7,328 nucleotides of DNA from Ahrensia sp. GTDB taxonomy: Bacteria; Pseudomonadota; Alphaproteobacteria; Rhizobiales; Rhizobiaceae. The position numbers were made by a program, and so were the translations under genes. The DNA is taken from NCBI GenBank assembly GCA_024639025.1, contig JAHEJF010000071.1, forward strand, positions 1-7,328, read 5' to 3'. Numbering within the stretch: the first letter of the stretch is position 1; every line of letters starts with the position of its first letter. Shown here one piece after another: positions 1-6,368 of this stretch. The notes below the pieces were generated by a model. It ran no database searches. It had not been told where the DNA came from and saw only the letters and a program-made list of their open reading frames with translations.

Positions 1-1
1 C

Positions 2-67
2 GCTCTTTCCGATGAGCAGGAGCGCAGAACCGGCATATCCTTGAGCGCACGCTATCTGCCGCAATAG
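2..67 (+). CDS. Possible C-terminal end of an unknown plus-strand gene (partial)
   Basis: Frame 2 is open from the left edge to a TAG at 65-67 and reads ALSDEQERRTGISLSARYLPQ. Its composition is protein-like (charged start, mixed hydrophobic and polar end), and the other two plus frames close earlier, which is the only support. No family is recognised from 21 residues. If real, this gene converges on the minus-strand small secreted gene, and the tandem repeat at 116-317 fills the space between the two 3' ends. The alternative is chance: an open frame of this length at a window edge is common. Extending the sequence to the left would settle it. Confidence 0.22.
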   Translation, partial: ALSDEQERRTGISLSARYLPQ

Positions 68-115
68 CGCCCATTATCTGTTGATCGAATAGCTGTATGT
101 GTGTCCTGGATGCCA

Positions 116-216
116 GACTCTGTCAGCCTGTGATAGATTCGCTGTACCCGGATTAGTCCGATATTTCCAACGCCCAAATCCGCGCCAGCGTTTCAGTTGA
201 AGACTGAAACGCTCTA
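116..216 (+). repeat. 101-bp palindromic intergenic repeat, copy 1 (first of a tandem pair)
   Basis: This copy abuts copy 2 (217-317) with no spacer and differs from it at 14 of 101 positions by hand alignment. It holds two inverted repeats. The outer one is a perfect 10-bp stem, AGCGTTTCAG (187-196) with CTGAAACGCT (204-213), around the 7-nt loop TTGAAGA. The inner one is CGGATT (149-154) with AATCCG (177-182). The block from GTTTCAG to CTGAAAC (190-210) is identical in copies 1, 2 and 3. No run of T follows the hairpin on either strand, so it is not a standard intrinsic terminator. Strand is given relative to the alignment; all copies point the same way. Confidence 0.9.
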
Positions 217-317
217 GACTCTTTCAGCCTTTGATGGAATCGCGGTACCCGGATTTATCTTATATCTTCAATGCCCAAATCCGTGCCAACGTTTCAGTTG
301 AAGACTGAAACGCTCTA
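217..317 (+). repeat. 101-bp palindromic intergenic repeat, copy 2 (second of a tandem pair)
   Basis: Same length and register as copy 1. The terminal hairpin is 8 bp here, CGTTTCAG (290-297) with CTGAAACG (305-312), with one A/C mismatch beyond it. The inner inverted repeat is its best in this copy: CGGATTT (250-256) with AAATCCG (277-283) around a 20-nt loop. The last three bases, CTA (315-317), read as TAG on the minus strand and are the stop codon of the small secreted protein gene. About 82% identical to copy 3 by hand count, including one single-base gap. Confidence 0.92.
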
Positions 318-587
318 GGTCGCATCGACCGGCGATGATAAAAGGTCGGAATCCAGCTCGCCGTAGGGGCAATCCTGCTGGATGGTTTTCCAAGCCGTAT
401 TGTTGAGCACGCGCCCGCAAGTGGCCAGCACATTGCCGGTTGGCAATTGCATGCAGATGGTTTGGCCTTCCGGGATGTCCTGACCCTTGTAGCGACAAGT
501 ACAATTGATCCCTGCGAAAGCCGTGCTTGAAGCCATAAAAGCTGCACAAGCGACAGTAAAAAACAGTCTTGAATTTGAGATCATCAT
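315..587 (-). CDS. Small secreted cysteine-rich hypothetical protein (90 aa)
   Basis: Predicted exported protein of unknown function. Residues 1-25 form a signal peptide: a short polar start with one Arg, a hydrophobic core (LFFTVACAAFMA) and an AFA cleavage site before Gly26. There is no lipobox, since Cys29 lies three residues past the cut. The mature part of about 65 residues has five cysteines (29, 31, 45, 57, 73) and a VLNNTAWKTIQQDCP segment. I associate this pattern, from memory, with short conserved hypothetical proteins of Hyphomicrobiales. An odd cysteine count would leave one free thiol or suggest dimers. The start chosen is ATG at 585-587, preceded by GGGAGA five bases upstream; a second ATG follows directly at 582-584. 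The frame stays open to 641, but that extension lies partly in a decayed repeat copy and has no signal-peptide logic. The stop TAG (315-317) is the end of repeat copy 2. Confidence 0.75.
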   Translation of the reverse strand: MMISNSRLFFTVACAAFMASSTAFAGINCTCRYKGQDIPEGQTICMQLPTGNVLATCGRVLNNTAWKTIQQDCPYGELDSDLLSSPVDAT

Positions 588-610
588 ACTCTCCCAGAGT
601 GTCTCACTCT
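588..610 (-). promoter_or_regulatory. Leader with two mutually exclusive hairpins over the Shine-Dalgarno of the small secreted gene
   Basis: Read on the minus strand, the bases just before the start codon contain AGAGTG (605-610), CACTCT (596-601) and AGAGT (588-592). The middle segment can pair with the upstream one (6 bp, loop AGA). It can also pair with the downstream one (5 bp, loop GGG), which would place the ribosome site GGGAGA in a loop and stem. The pairings are visible directly; any switching role is inference. Stems this short also arise by chance. Confidence 0.35.
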
Positions 611-676
611 TTGTTGGAGTCTTCGCATCCTGATTTATCAAACACTTTCAATGCCTATGCTGTGCAAGCGTTTCAG
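607..676 (+). repeat. Decayed, 3'-truncated copy of the 101-bp repeat (copy 4)
   Basis: A 70-base stretch aligns without gaps to bases 1921-1990 of copy 3, with 49 of 70 positions identical by hand count. Matches cluster in GATTTAT, TTCAATGCC and AGCGTTTCAG, the same landmarks that are conserved among copies 1 to 3. The left arm of the terminal hairpin (667-676) is intact, but the right arm is gone: CACAACGC follows instead of the TTGAAGA loop and CTGAAAC. It has the same orientation as the other copies and lies upstream of the small secreted gene, between it and the SPFH gene. It is either an old element or a diverged relative. Confidence 0.6.
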
Positions 677-821
677 CACAACGCAAACCTTCTGAATCAT
701 CAGTTGGCCAGCTTCGCTTAAGTCAGTACTTGCTCCGATCTTTGCCTATCAATTGACCTTCTGCAGGGCATATTCTCGCAAGTCCTGCATATAGGGTCTC
801 ACAAATTGGCTTCTGGCGCAA

Positions 822-1808
822 TTATCCGCGCTGGCTGGGATCAAACGGGTTGATCGGTGGTGGCGCTGGCGTTGGCGGTACAGTTGGTCTTGTTGGCTGT
901 GGTCGCTTGCTTCGATCATTTTGTTCTGCGGCCTTGATGGCGGCAATCGTGTTCATGAAGTGTGTGTTATCTGCCATGTCGGCGAGTATCATATTGCCGT
1001 GCGCCGCAGCTGTACTGATTGTGTCCAGACGGTTTGTATCCATCAGCAAATGCAGTGCTTCCTGCTCTGAAAGGCCCGAATCCGTCAATGTTTTCATCGC
1101 GCCCTCAATGCCGGTGGCGATGGCTTCACGCATGGATGCGATGCCTTCGCCCTGCAGTTTCTTGGATTCGCTCTCTGCCTGGGCAATGCCAACCAGTTCA
1201 ATACGTTTGGCGTCGGCGATGTTTTGAGCTGCTTCCTTTTCGCGCTCGGATGCGATGACCCGGTTGAACGCATCCCTGACTTCCACACTGGGCTGGGGTT
1301 CATCAATCAACACGTTTTCAATGGAATAGCCGTACTGCATGAATTGGTCCTGCAATGCAGATTGCACTTGCGCCTCAATTGCATCGCGATTTTGATAAAG
1401 ATCAATCATTGTCATGCCCGACGCGGACTGGCGCACATTGTTCAACACATAACTGGTGATCTGGATTTCCGGATCCTCGAGTTCGTAGTAGGCGCGGACC
1501 GCTCCCTCGCGATCACTCGACGCTCGGTATTGGGCCTTAACTGGCAGCAACATGAAGGCATTATCCGATGTTTTGACCGAAACATCGGCTGAGATCTCTT
1601 GCAATTGTAAGTTTACCTGGGCGACGATCCGATCAATCGGCCACGGCAATTTGAAGGTCAGGCCAGACATTTTGGCATTGGTCAGCGGCCGTCCAAAGCG
1701 TTCGATTATGCTTGCCCTTTTGCCGGGTGTTATGACGATGATGCTCCAAATAAGCAGTATCGTGAATATGACCAATGCGGGCGATAGAAATAGCGCTAAA
1801 TCGTTCAT
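822..1808 (-). CDS. SPFH/Band 7 (stomatin-prohibitin-flotillin-HflK/C) membrane protein
   Basis: 328-residue protein of the SPFH superfamily, whose members form membrane-bound oligomeric scaffolds that organise lipid microdomains or protease complexes. In order, it has one N-terminal membrane segment (about 5-27) and a basic juncture (PGKRASIIERFGRP, 28-41) where Band 7 domains normally begin. An SPFH core follows to about 190, then a charged helical coiled-coil stretch (about 186-235) with the flotillin/stomatin-like AESESKKLQGEGIASMREAI. A C-terminal Pro-rich tail (303-324) ends the protein. The ATG at 1806-1808 has GGAG six to seven bases upstream. No NfeD-type partner, frequent beside such genes, is in the window. 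It stands alone, 234 bp from the small secreted gene and 199 bp from xthA. The subfamily (paraslipin, prohibitin or other) cannot be fixed by eye, so no symbol is given. Confidence 0.9.
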   Translation of the reverse strand: MNDLALFLSPALVIFTILLIWSIIVITPGKRASIIERFGRPLTNAKMSGLTFKLPWPIDRIVAQVNLQLQEISADVSVKTSDNAFMLLPVKAQYRASSDREGAVRAYYELEDPEIQITSYVLNNVRQSASGMTMIDLYQNRDAIEAQVQSALQDQFMQYGYSIENVLIDEPQPSVEVRDAFNRVIASEREKEAAQNIADAKRIELVGIAQAESESKKLQGEGIASMREAIATGIEGAMKTLTDSGLSEQEALHLLMDTNRLDTISTAAAHGNMILADMADNTHFMNTIAAIKAAEQNDRSKRPQPTRPTVPPTPAPPPINPFDPSQRG

Positions 1809-1910
1809 CGAAAGCTCCGTTTTGTGCTGCCGCTCCCTACAGAGCTGAGTTTCAACGGATTGAATTACAACGATAAGCTGAATTGTTACTTAATTGATGG
1901 TGAATGGCTA

Positions 1911-2010
1911 AAACCTGTCAGCCTTTGATGGAATCGCAGATTCCGGATTTATTCAATATTTTCAATGCCCAATCCACGCCAGCGTTTCAGTTGAAGACTG
2001 AAACACACTA
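1911..2010 (+). repeat. 101-bp palindromic intergenic repeat, copy 3 (100 bp, solitary)
   Basis: Isolated copy between xthA and the SPFH gene, with one base deleted relative to copies 1 and 2 (the AAATCC stretch is AATCC at 1971-1975). The terminal hairpin keeps a 7-bp core, GTTTCAG (1984-1990) with CTGAAAC (1998-2004), and the same TTGAAGA loop. Outer pairs are lost because CGCT has become ACAC. The inner inverted repeat is reduced to GGATT with AATCC (1945-1949 and 1971-1975), but a new short stem has appeared, GGAATC (1930-1935) with GATTCC (1939-1944). The last three bases, CTA (2008-2010), are the xthA stop codon read on the minus strand. Confidence 0.9.
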
Positions 2011-2793
2011 AAACGCGAATTCACCGGCCACGGGCACGTGGTCTGATGGTTTTTCCCAGGCACGGACGTACTTTTCAACATCAACGCTGACCAGCTTGTT
2101 GGCCGCTTCGGGCGAGCACATCAGGTGATCAATGCGGATGCCGTTGTTTTTTTGCCAAGCACCGGCTTGATAATCCCAGAATGTATAGGTTTTGGGCGCG
2201 TCCGAGGTTGCCCTCAATGCGTCCGTAAAGCCCAGATTGCAAAGCCGACGGAATGCGGACCGGCTCTCCGGACGATACAATGCGTCGCCTTCCCAAACCT
2301 TTGGATCGTGACAGTCCTCCGGCATCGGAATGACGTTATAATCACCAGCCAATATCAAAGGTTCTTCGAATGCCAGCCGTTCCCTGGCCCAGTTTTCCAG
2401 CCGATCCATCCAGCCCAGCTTGTAAGGAAATTTGGGGGTGTCGACGGGATTGCCATTGGGGAGATACAGTGAGACCACGCGTACGGCGCTACTTTGGGTT
2501 GAAATTACGCACTCAATAAAGCGCGCCTGTTCATCTGTATCATCGCCCGGAAGACCGCGCGTGACTTCATCAAAAGGCAATCGAGACAAAATCGCGACGC
2601 CGTTGAAGCTCTTTTGGCCATGTGTCACGACATTATAGCCTAATGCTTCGAACTCTTCGCGGGGGAAATTTTCATCGATGGATTTAATCTCTTGAAAACA
2701 GGCAATGTCCGGTTTTGACTGTTCCAGCCAATCTTTTGCTGTTTGCAACCGTGCTTTTACACCGTTGATGTTCCAGGTCGCAATTTTCAACAT
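2008..2793 (-). CDS. xthA: Exodeoxyribonuclease III (AP endonuclease, EEP fold)
   Basis: 261-residue Mg-dependent enzyme of the exonuclease III / AP endonuclease family. It cuts DNA 5' of abasic sites and removes 3' blocking groups and 3' nucleotides in base-excision repair, in the cytoplasm. The catalytic set is complete: Asn8 in TWNINGVKAR, Glu35 in CFQEIK, Tyr110 in SLYLPNG, Asp151 and Asn153 in GDYNV, Asp222 in RIDH, and the closing Asp251-His252 pair in SDHVPV. Length is usual for the bacterial family. The ATG at 2791-2793 is preceded by GGAG five bases upstream and gives the canonical MLKIATWNING start. It lies 53 bp downstream of erpA with no terminator-like hairpin between, so co-transcription is likely. 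Its TAG stop coincides exactly with the end of repeat copy 3, so the messenger would carry the repeat hairpin immediately after the stop. Confidence 0.96.
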   Translation of the reverse strand: MLKIATWNINGVKARLQTAKDWLEQSKPDIACFQEIKSIDENFPREEFEALGYNVVTHGQKSFNGVAILSRLPFDEVTRGLPGDDTDEQARFIECVISTQSSAVRVVSLYLPNGNPVDTPKFPYKLGWMDRLENWARERLAFEEPLILAGDYNVIPMPEDCHDPKVWEGDALYRPESRSAFRRLCNLGFTDALRATSDAPKTYTFWDYQAGAWQKNNGIRIDHLMCSPEAANKLVSVDVEKYVRAWEKPSDHVPVAGEFAF

Positions 2794-2846
2794 CGGCTCC
2801 GTTTTTGAGCATTATGGTGTTGTGCCGTGCTTGCGGGAGGTCGCCT

Positions 2847-3191
2847 TTAGACTGAAAAGCTGGTGCCGCAACCGCATGACGCCACAGCGTTCGGGTTTTT
2901 GATCTGAAAGCTCTGGCCGATCAAATCGTCCACAAAGTCCACAATTGAGCCGCCCATGTAAACGAGAGAAAGTTCATCAATCAAAATAGTTGTACCGTTT
3001 TTCTCATAAACGACATCATCCGGATTTTTTTCATTTGTCAGATCAAATTTGTAGGAAAATCCAGAGCAACCGCCACCTTCAACCGACACGCGCAGCGCGT
3101 TCATTTCAGGTTCGGTTTCAAGCACTTTTGCAACACGGGCGAATGCCGCATCGGTAATCGTCACCTGTTTCGACAGTTCATGTGCAGTCAT
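2847..3191 (-). CDS. erpA: A-type iron-sulfur carrier / insertion protein (HesB/IscA/ErpA family)
   Basis: 114-residue protein that receives Fe-S clusters from a scaffold and passes them to target enzymes in the cytoplasm. The three conserved cysteine ligands are present: Cys42 in GGGCSGF and Cys106/Cys108 in the closing SCGCGTSF. The central DELSLVYMGGSIVDFVDDLIGQSF stretch (72-95) is typical of the family. Bacterial A-type carriers are usually about 105-120 residues. The start at 3189-3191 has a strong AGGAG seven bases upstream. The ErpA subfamily is chosen over IscA or SufA because this gene stands apart from any isc or suf cluster and pairs with xthA, as I recall from other Hyphomicrobiales; sequence alone separates these paralogues poorly. 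It diverges from dgt, with xthA following in the same direction. Confidence 0.92.
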   Translation of the reverse strand: MTAHELSKQVTITDAAFARVAKVLETEPEMNALRVSVEGGGCSGFSYKFDLTNEKNPDDVVYEKNGTTILIDELSLVYMGGSIVDFVDDLIGQSFQIKNPNAVASCGCGTSFSV

Positions 3192-3291
3192 GGTTAGCTC
3201 CTAATATCACCATAGGTATGGACGCAGACGCGCGACGTCAATATGTGAAGGTACAACTTCATGAATGGCGCATGAAACTGGGGAATGGACG
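3192..3291. promoter_or_regulatory. Divergent control region between erpA and dgt
   Basis: The 100-bp gap must hold the promoters of both directions. For erpA (minus strand) a TTGACG hexamer (3236-3241) sits 17 bases from TACCTA (3213-3218). The first is a good -35 box and the second a weak -10. An inverted repeat, TGAAG (3246-3250) with CTTCA (3257-3261) around six bases, lies just upstream of that -35 box. It could be an operator, or a hairpin in the dgt leader. No clear plus-strand promoter was found. The palindrome does not fit the TGA-N9-TCA iron box of RirA, because its spacer is ten. Confidence 0.35.
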
Positions 3292-4491
3292 ATGTCCGGG
3301 GTATTCGCAAATATCGGCTTTGGTGCGCGCGCGCTCGCGGCTTACGCCACCGATGCGTCCAAGAGTCGGGGCAGGGCTGTGCTGGAGCCGGAAAGCCCTA
3401 CACGTACACCGTTTCAGCGCGATCGTGATCGCATTGTGCATTCTACCGCCTTTCGCCGATTGAAACACAAGACACAGGTGTTTTTCAGCCATGAGGACGA
3501 TCATTACCGCACACGGCTGACTCACACGATCGAAGTGGCTCAAATTGCCCGTGCGCTGGCGCGTGCCCTTCGGCTTGATGAGGATCTCGCAGAAGCCATT
3601 GCCCTGGTGCATGATTTTGGCCATACGCCGTTTGGGCACACTGGCGAAGATGTTTTGGCAAAACTGATGCAGCCCTTTGGTGGATTTGAACATAATGCGC
3701 ACGCCCTGCGCGTCGTGACAGCGCTGGAACAACGCTACGCAGATTTTGACGGCCTGAACCTCACCTGGGAAACCCTTGAGGGACTGGTGAAGCACAATGG
3801 TCCGTTGGATGCCAAGCAGGAACCAATTGCCAAGGCCATTGTTGCCTATAATTCGGTTCAGGATCTGGCGCTCTCCAAGCACGCCAGTCTGGAAGCCCAG
3901 GTGGCCGCAATTGCTGACGATATCGCATACAATACCCACGATATTGATGATGGCTTGCGAGCAGGTCTACTGAGTTTTGACATGCTCAAGCAGGTGCAGA
4001 TCGTTGCAGAGCCGCTCGCTTTGGTGGATGGGAAATACCCTGATCTCGATTCGACGCGGCGAGGGCATGAAACAACACGGCGCGTCATGACCGCCATGGT
4101 TGAGGATGCGATCTTGCATACGCTGCATCAATTGGACGAATTGAAGCCGGAAAGTGTCGAGGACGTCTATGGGGCGGGCAGGACGCTTGTTGCTTTCTCG
4201 GACAGTATGTTGGCCAAGGAAAAGGAACTCAAGCGCTTTTTGTTCTCAAACATGTACCGCCATGAAAATGTGCTTCGACTTCGCGCGGAGGCAGAGCAGG
4301 TCGTGCGCGACCTCTTCAATTGCTTCATGGATGACCCAAGGCAAATGGGTCGCGAGTGGTCTCGGAATGTGAACCAATTGGATGACAACCAGCGCGCCGA
4401 GCGTGTTTCGGATTTTCTTGCCGGCATGACCGACAATTTTGCCTTGGCGCAACACCGCAGATTGTTTGACCGCACACCAGATTTGCGATAG
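3292..4491 (+). CDS. dgt: Deoxyguanosinetriphosphate triphosphohydrolase-like protein (HD domain)
   Basis: 399-residue HD-domain hydrolase of the dGTPase family, which splits dNTPs, classically dGTP, into deoxynucleoside and triphosphate and so shapes the nucleotide pool. Numbering from this start, the metal-binding set is visible: His78 in RLTHTIEV, His107-Asp108 in [15 protein letters not shown] and an Asp in [14 protein letters not shown] (about 209-210). Further active-site histidines occur at 116 and in FEHNAHALR (134, 137). The [23 protein letters not shown] block (35-57) is a family hallmark. An in-frame ATG at 3265 would add nine residues, but the start at 3292 has GGGGAA six bases upstream and matches the short N-terminus of relatives as I remember them. 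Substrate is uncertain, because alphaproteobacterial members are usually annotated only as dgt-like. It is first in the likely dgt-argS-acidic protein operon. Confidence 0.94.
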   Translation: MSGVFANIGFGARALAAYATDASKSRGRAVLEPESPTRTPFQRDRDRIVHSTAFRRLKHKTQVFFSHEDDHYRTRLTHTIEVAQIARALARALRLDEDLAEAIALVHDFGHTPFGHTGEDVLAKLMQPFGGFEHNAHALRVVTALEQRYADFDGLNLTWETLEGLVKHNGPLDAKQEPIAKAIVAYNSVQDLALSKHASLEAQVAAIADDIAYNTHDIDDGLRAGLLSFDMLKQVQIVAEPLALVDGKYPDLDSTRRGHETTRRVMTAMVEDAILHTLHQLDELKPESVEDVYGAGRTLVAFSDSMLAKEKELKRFLFSNMYRHENVLRLRAEAEQVVRDLFNCFMDDPRQMGREWSRNVNQLDDNQRAERVSDFLAGMTDNFALAQHRRLFDRTPDLR

Positions 4492-4516
4492 CAGCGCGGC
4501 AATAGTATTTGCGCTG
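4492..4516 (+). other. Short hairpin in the dgt-argS gap
   Basis: CAGCGC (4492-4497) pairs with GCGCTG (4511-4516) around a 13-base loop, starting right after the dgt stop codon. No T run follows, and the argS ribosome site begins 17 bases later, so this is more likely an intercistronic stem than a terminator. It fits dgt and argS being on one messenger. Confidence 0.35.
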
Positions 4517-4545
4517 ATCCCAGCCCGCCACTCAGGATGATGGTT

Positions 4546-6291
4546 ATGAATATTTTTTCCGCGTTTCGCGACCGGATCGTTGATGCTGTAGAGTCTCTGG
4601 GTCTCGAAACGCGAGATGGCAACCCGCTGCAGACTGCCAAAGTCAACGTTGAACCGCCGCGGGATGCATCTCATGGCGATCTGGCGACCAATGCTGCAAT
4701 GGTGATTGCCAAGCAGGTGGGCGAGAACCCAAGACATGTGGCTGAAAAGATCGTTGCGGCGTTGGAAAACAACCCTGACATCGTTGAAGCGACTATTGCG
4801 GGACCCGGCTTCGTCAATCTTCGAATTTCCAATGCATTTTGGCTCACTCAGCTCAAGCTGATGGCCGATCCGCACTCCGGTTATGGTCGATCGACTATTG
4901 GCGGCCAGAAAAAGGTCAATGTCGAGTATGTATCTGCCAATCCAACCGGTCCCATGCATGTGGGGCACTGCCGTGGTGCGGTGGTGGGCGACACGCTCGC
5001 CAATTTGCTGGCATTTGCGGGTTATGATGTGACCAAGGAGTACTACATCAACGATGCGGGTGCCCAAATCGATGTCTTGGCCAGATCAGTTTATCTTCGC
5101 TACAAGCAAGCGCTTGGGCATGCCATTGGTACGATGCCAGAGGGACTCTATCCTGGTGATTATCTTGTGCCCGTGGGTGAAGCACTGGCTGAGAAGCACG
5201 AGGATGCGCTTTTATCGATGCCTGAAGACGAAGCCCTGGCGGTAATCAAAGATGCGGCTGTCGATGCCATGATGGCGCTGATCCGCGACGATCTTGCCGC
5301 GTTGAATGTACATCATGATGTGTTCTTTTCAGAACGCACGCTGCATGAGGGCAATGGCGGTAAAATTCAGTCTGCCCTCAATGATTTGACAATGAAGGGC
5401 CATGTCTACAAGGGCAAGCTGCCGCCGCCGAAAGGCCAATTGCCGGATGATTGGGAAGATCGGGAGCAGACCTTGTTCAGATCGACCGATGTTGGTGATG
5501 ACATCGACAGACCTCTGGTCAAATCGGATGGTACATACACCTATTTCGCTGCCGATACGGCTTACTTTGTCGACAAGTTCGAGCGCGGCTTCAAGGAGAT
5601 GATCTTTGTGCTGGGCGCTGATCATGGCGGCTATGTCAAGCGAATGGAGGCGCTTGCCAAAGCCGTATCCGAGGGATCGGTACAACTGACAGTGCTGCTA
5701 TGCCAGTTGGTGAAACTGCTGCGTGATGGTGAACCTGTCAAAATGTCCAAACGTGCCGGCCAGTTTGTTACGCTCAGAGACGTGGTGGATGAGGTCGGGC
5801 GGGATCCCGTGCGCTTCATGATGATTTACCGCAAGAGCTCGGAGCCGCTGGACTTTGATTTTGCCAAGGTAACCGAACAGTCAAAAGACAATCCGGTGTT
5901 CTATGTTCAATATGCTTCTGCAAGGTGTCACTCCGTTTTCAGGCAGGCAGAAGAGCAATTGCCTGGTACCAAAGCCGATTTGGACAGGCTGGATCTTTTG
6001 GTCGATGAAAGCGAGATCGCCCTTATTCGCAAGCTCGCGGAATTTCCGCGTGTGGTTGAGACCGCCGCGGTTGCACAGGAGCCACACAGACTTGCGTTCT
6101 ACCTTTATGAGCTGTCAAACAGCTTTCACGGTCACTGGAACAAAGGGACCGACAATGAGCAATTACGGTTTGTTAAGGTTAACAATCCACAATTGACGTC
6201 AGCCAGACTTGGCCTGGTGCAGGGTGTTTTGAATGTCCTGCGGTCGGGACTTGATATTTTGGGCGTTGCTGCACCAGCCGAAATGCGCTGA
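4546..6291 (+). CDS. argS: Arginyl-tRNA synthetase (class I)
   Basis: 581-residue class I aminoacyl-tRNA synthetase that attaches arginine to tRNA-Arg using ATP in the cytoplasm. Domains in order, numbered from this start: an N-terminal arginyl-tRNA synthetase domain with [13 protein letters not shown] (about 40-52), then the Rossmann core with the HIGH-type motif HVGH at 138-141 inside [16 protein letters not shown]. The KMSKR loop is at 399-403, and a C-terminal DALR anticodon-binding domain runs from about 450 to the end. The segment [18 protein letters not shown] marks the entry to that domain. Length and motifs are complete. Three in-frame ATGs occur (4537, 4540, 4546). The third is chosen because AGGA (4534-4537) lies eight bases upstream and the MNIFSAF start resembles rhizobial homologues. 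It follows dgt by 54 bp. Confidence 0.97.
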   Translation: MNIFSAFRDRIVDAVESLGLETRDGNPLQTAKVNVEPPRDASHGDLATNAAMVIAKQVGENPRHVAEKIVAALENNPDIVEATIAGPGFVNLRISNAFWLTQLKLMADPHSGYGRSTIGGQKKVNVEYVSANPTGPMHVGHCRGAVVGDTLANLLAFAGYDVTKEYYINDAGAQIDVLARSVYLRYKQALGHAIGTMPEGLYPGDYLVPVGEALAEKHEDALLSMPEDEALAVIKDAAVDAMMALIRDDLAALNVHHDVFFSERTLHEGNGGKIQSALNDLTMKGHVYKGKLPPPKGQLPDDWEDREQTLFRSTDVGDDIDRPLVKSDGTYTYFAADTAYFVDKFERGFKEMIFVLGADHGGYVKRMEALAKAVSEGSVQLTVLLCQLVKLLRDGEPVKMSKRAGQFVTLRDVVDEVGRDPVRFMMIYRKSSEPLDFDFAKVTEQSKDNPVFYVQYASARCHSVFRQAEEQLPGTKADLDRLDLLVDESEIALIRKLAEFPRVVETAAVAQEPHRLAFYLYELSNSFHGHWNKGTDNEQLRFVKVNNPQLTSARLGLVQGVLNVLRSGLDILGVAAPAEMR

Positions 6292-6311
6292 TCGTAGTCA
6301 CTATTTGCCCA

Positions 6312-6352
6312 TATTGCGCTGGTATTGCGTAACTTGGAGTGGAATGCTCCAA
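6312..6352 (+). promoter_or_regulatory. Direct repeat and small hairpin upstream of the acidic protein gene
   Basis: TATTGCG occurs twice (6312-6318 and 6323-6329), offset by 11 bp or about one helical turn. A 6-bp stem follows, TTGGAG (6334-6339) with CTCCAA (6347-6352), loop seven bases. Both lie in the 77-bp argS to downstream-gene gap. The layout would suit a regulator site or a leader stem, but no -35/-10 pair could be recognised, and read-through from argS would serve equally well. Confidence 0.25.
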
Positions 6353-6368
6353 TGGGTAAGAGTGCAGG

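Noticed and set aside
187..213. Terminal repeat hairpin as an intrinsic terminator
   Set aside because: No T run follows the stem on either strand in any copy. A Rho-dependent or processing role remains possible, but the standard call is not supported.
116..317. CRISPR array
   Set aside because: Only two units of 101 bp abut with no spacers and 14 differences, and no cas-like gene is present.
3246..3261. RirA iron box controlling erpA
   Set aside because: The spacing between TGA and TCA is ten, not nine, and the surrounding bases do not match; iron control of this promoter is not shown by the sequence.
3412..3421. GTTTCAGCGC inside dgt as a further repeat copy
   Set aside because: Only about eight bases resemble the repeat, with no partner arm or flanking landmarks, and they encode conserved dgt residues (TPFQR).
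3182..3463. Plus-strand open frame from the erpA start into dgt
   Set aside because: It overlaps dgt in another frame through a conserved dgt region and has no ribosome site. It is a shadow, not a leader peptide.
3259..3939. 226-residue open frame on the minus strand inside dgt
   Set aside because: It lies opposite a well-supported dgt gene with intact HD motifs, matches no family I know, and is best explained as an antisense shadow.
4246..5067. 273-residue open frame on the minus strand across the dgt end and argS start
   Set aside because: It spans two convincingly coding regions on the other strand and is rich in residues expected from antisense reading. No ribosome site or family signature was seen.
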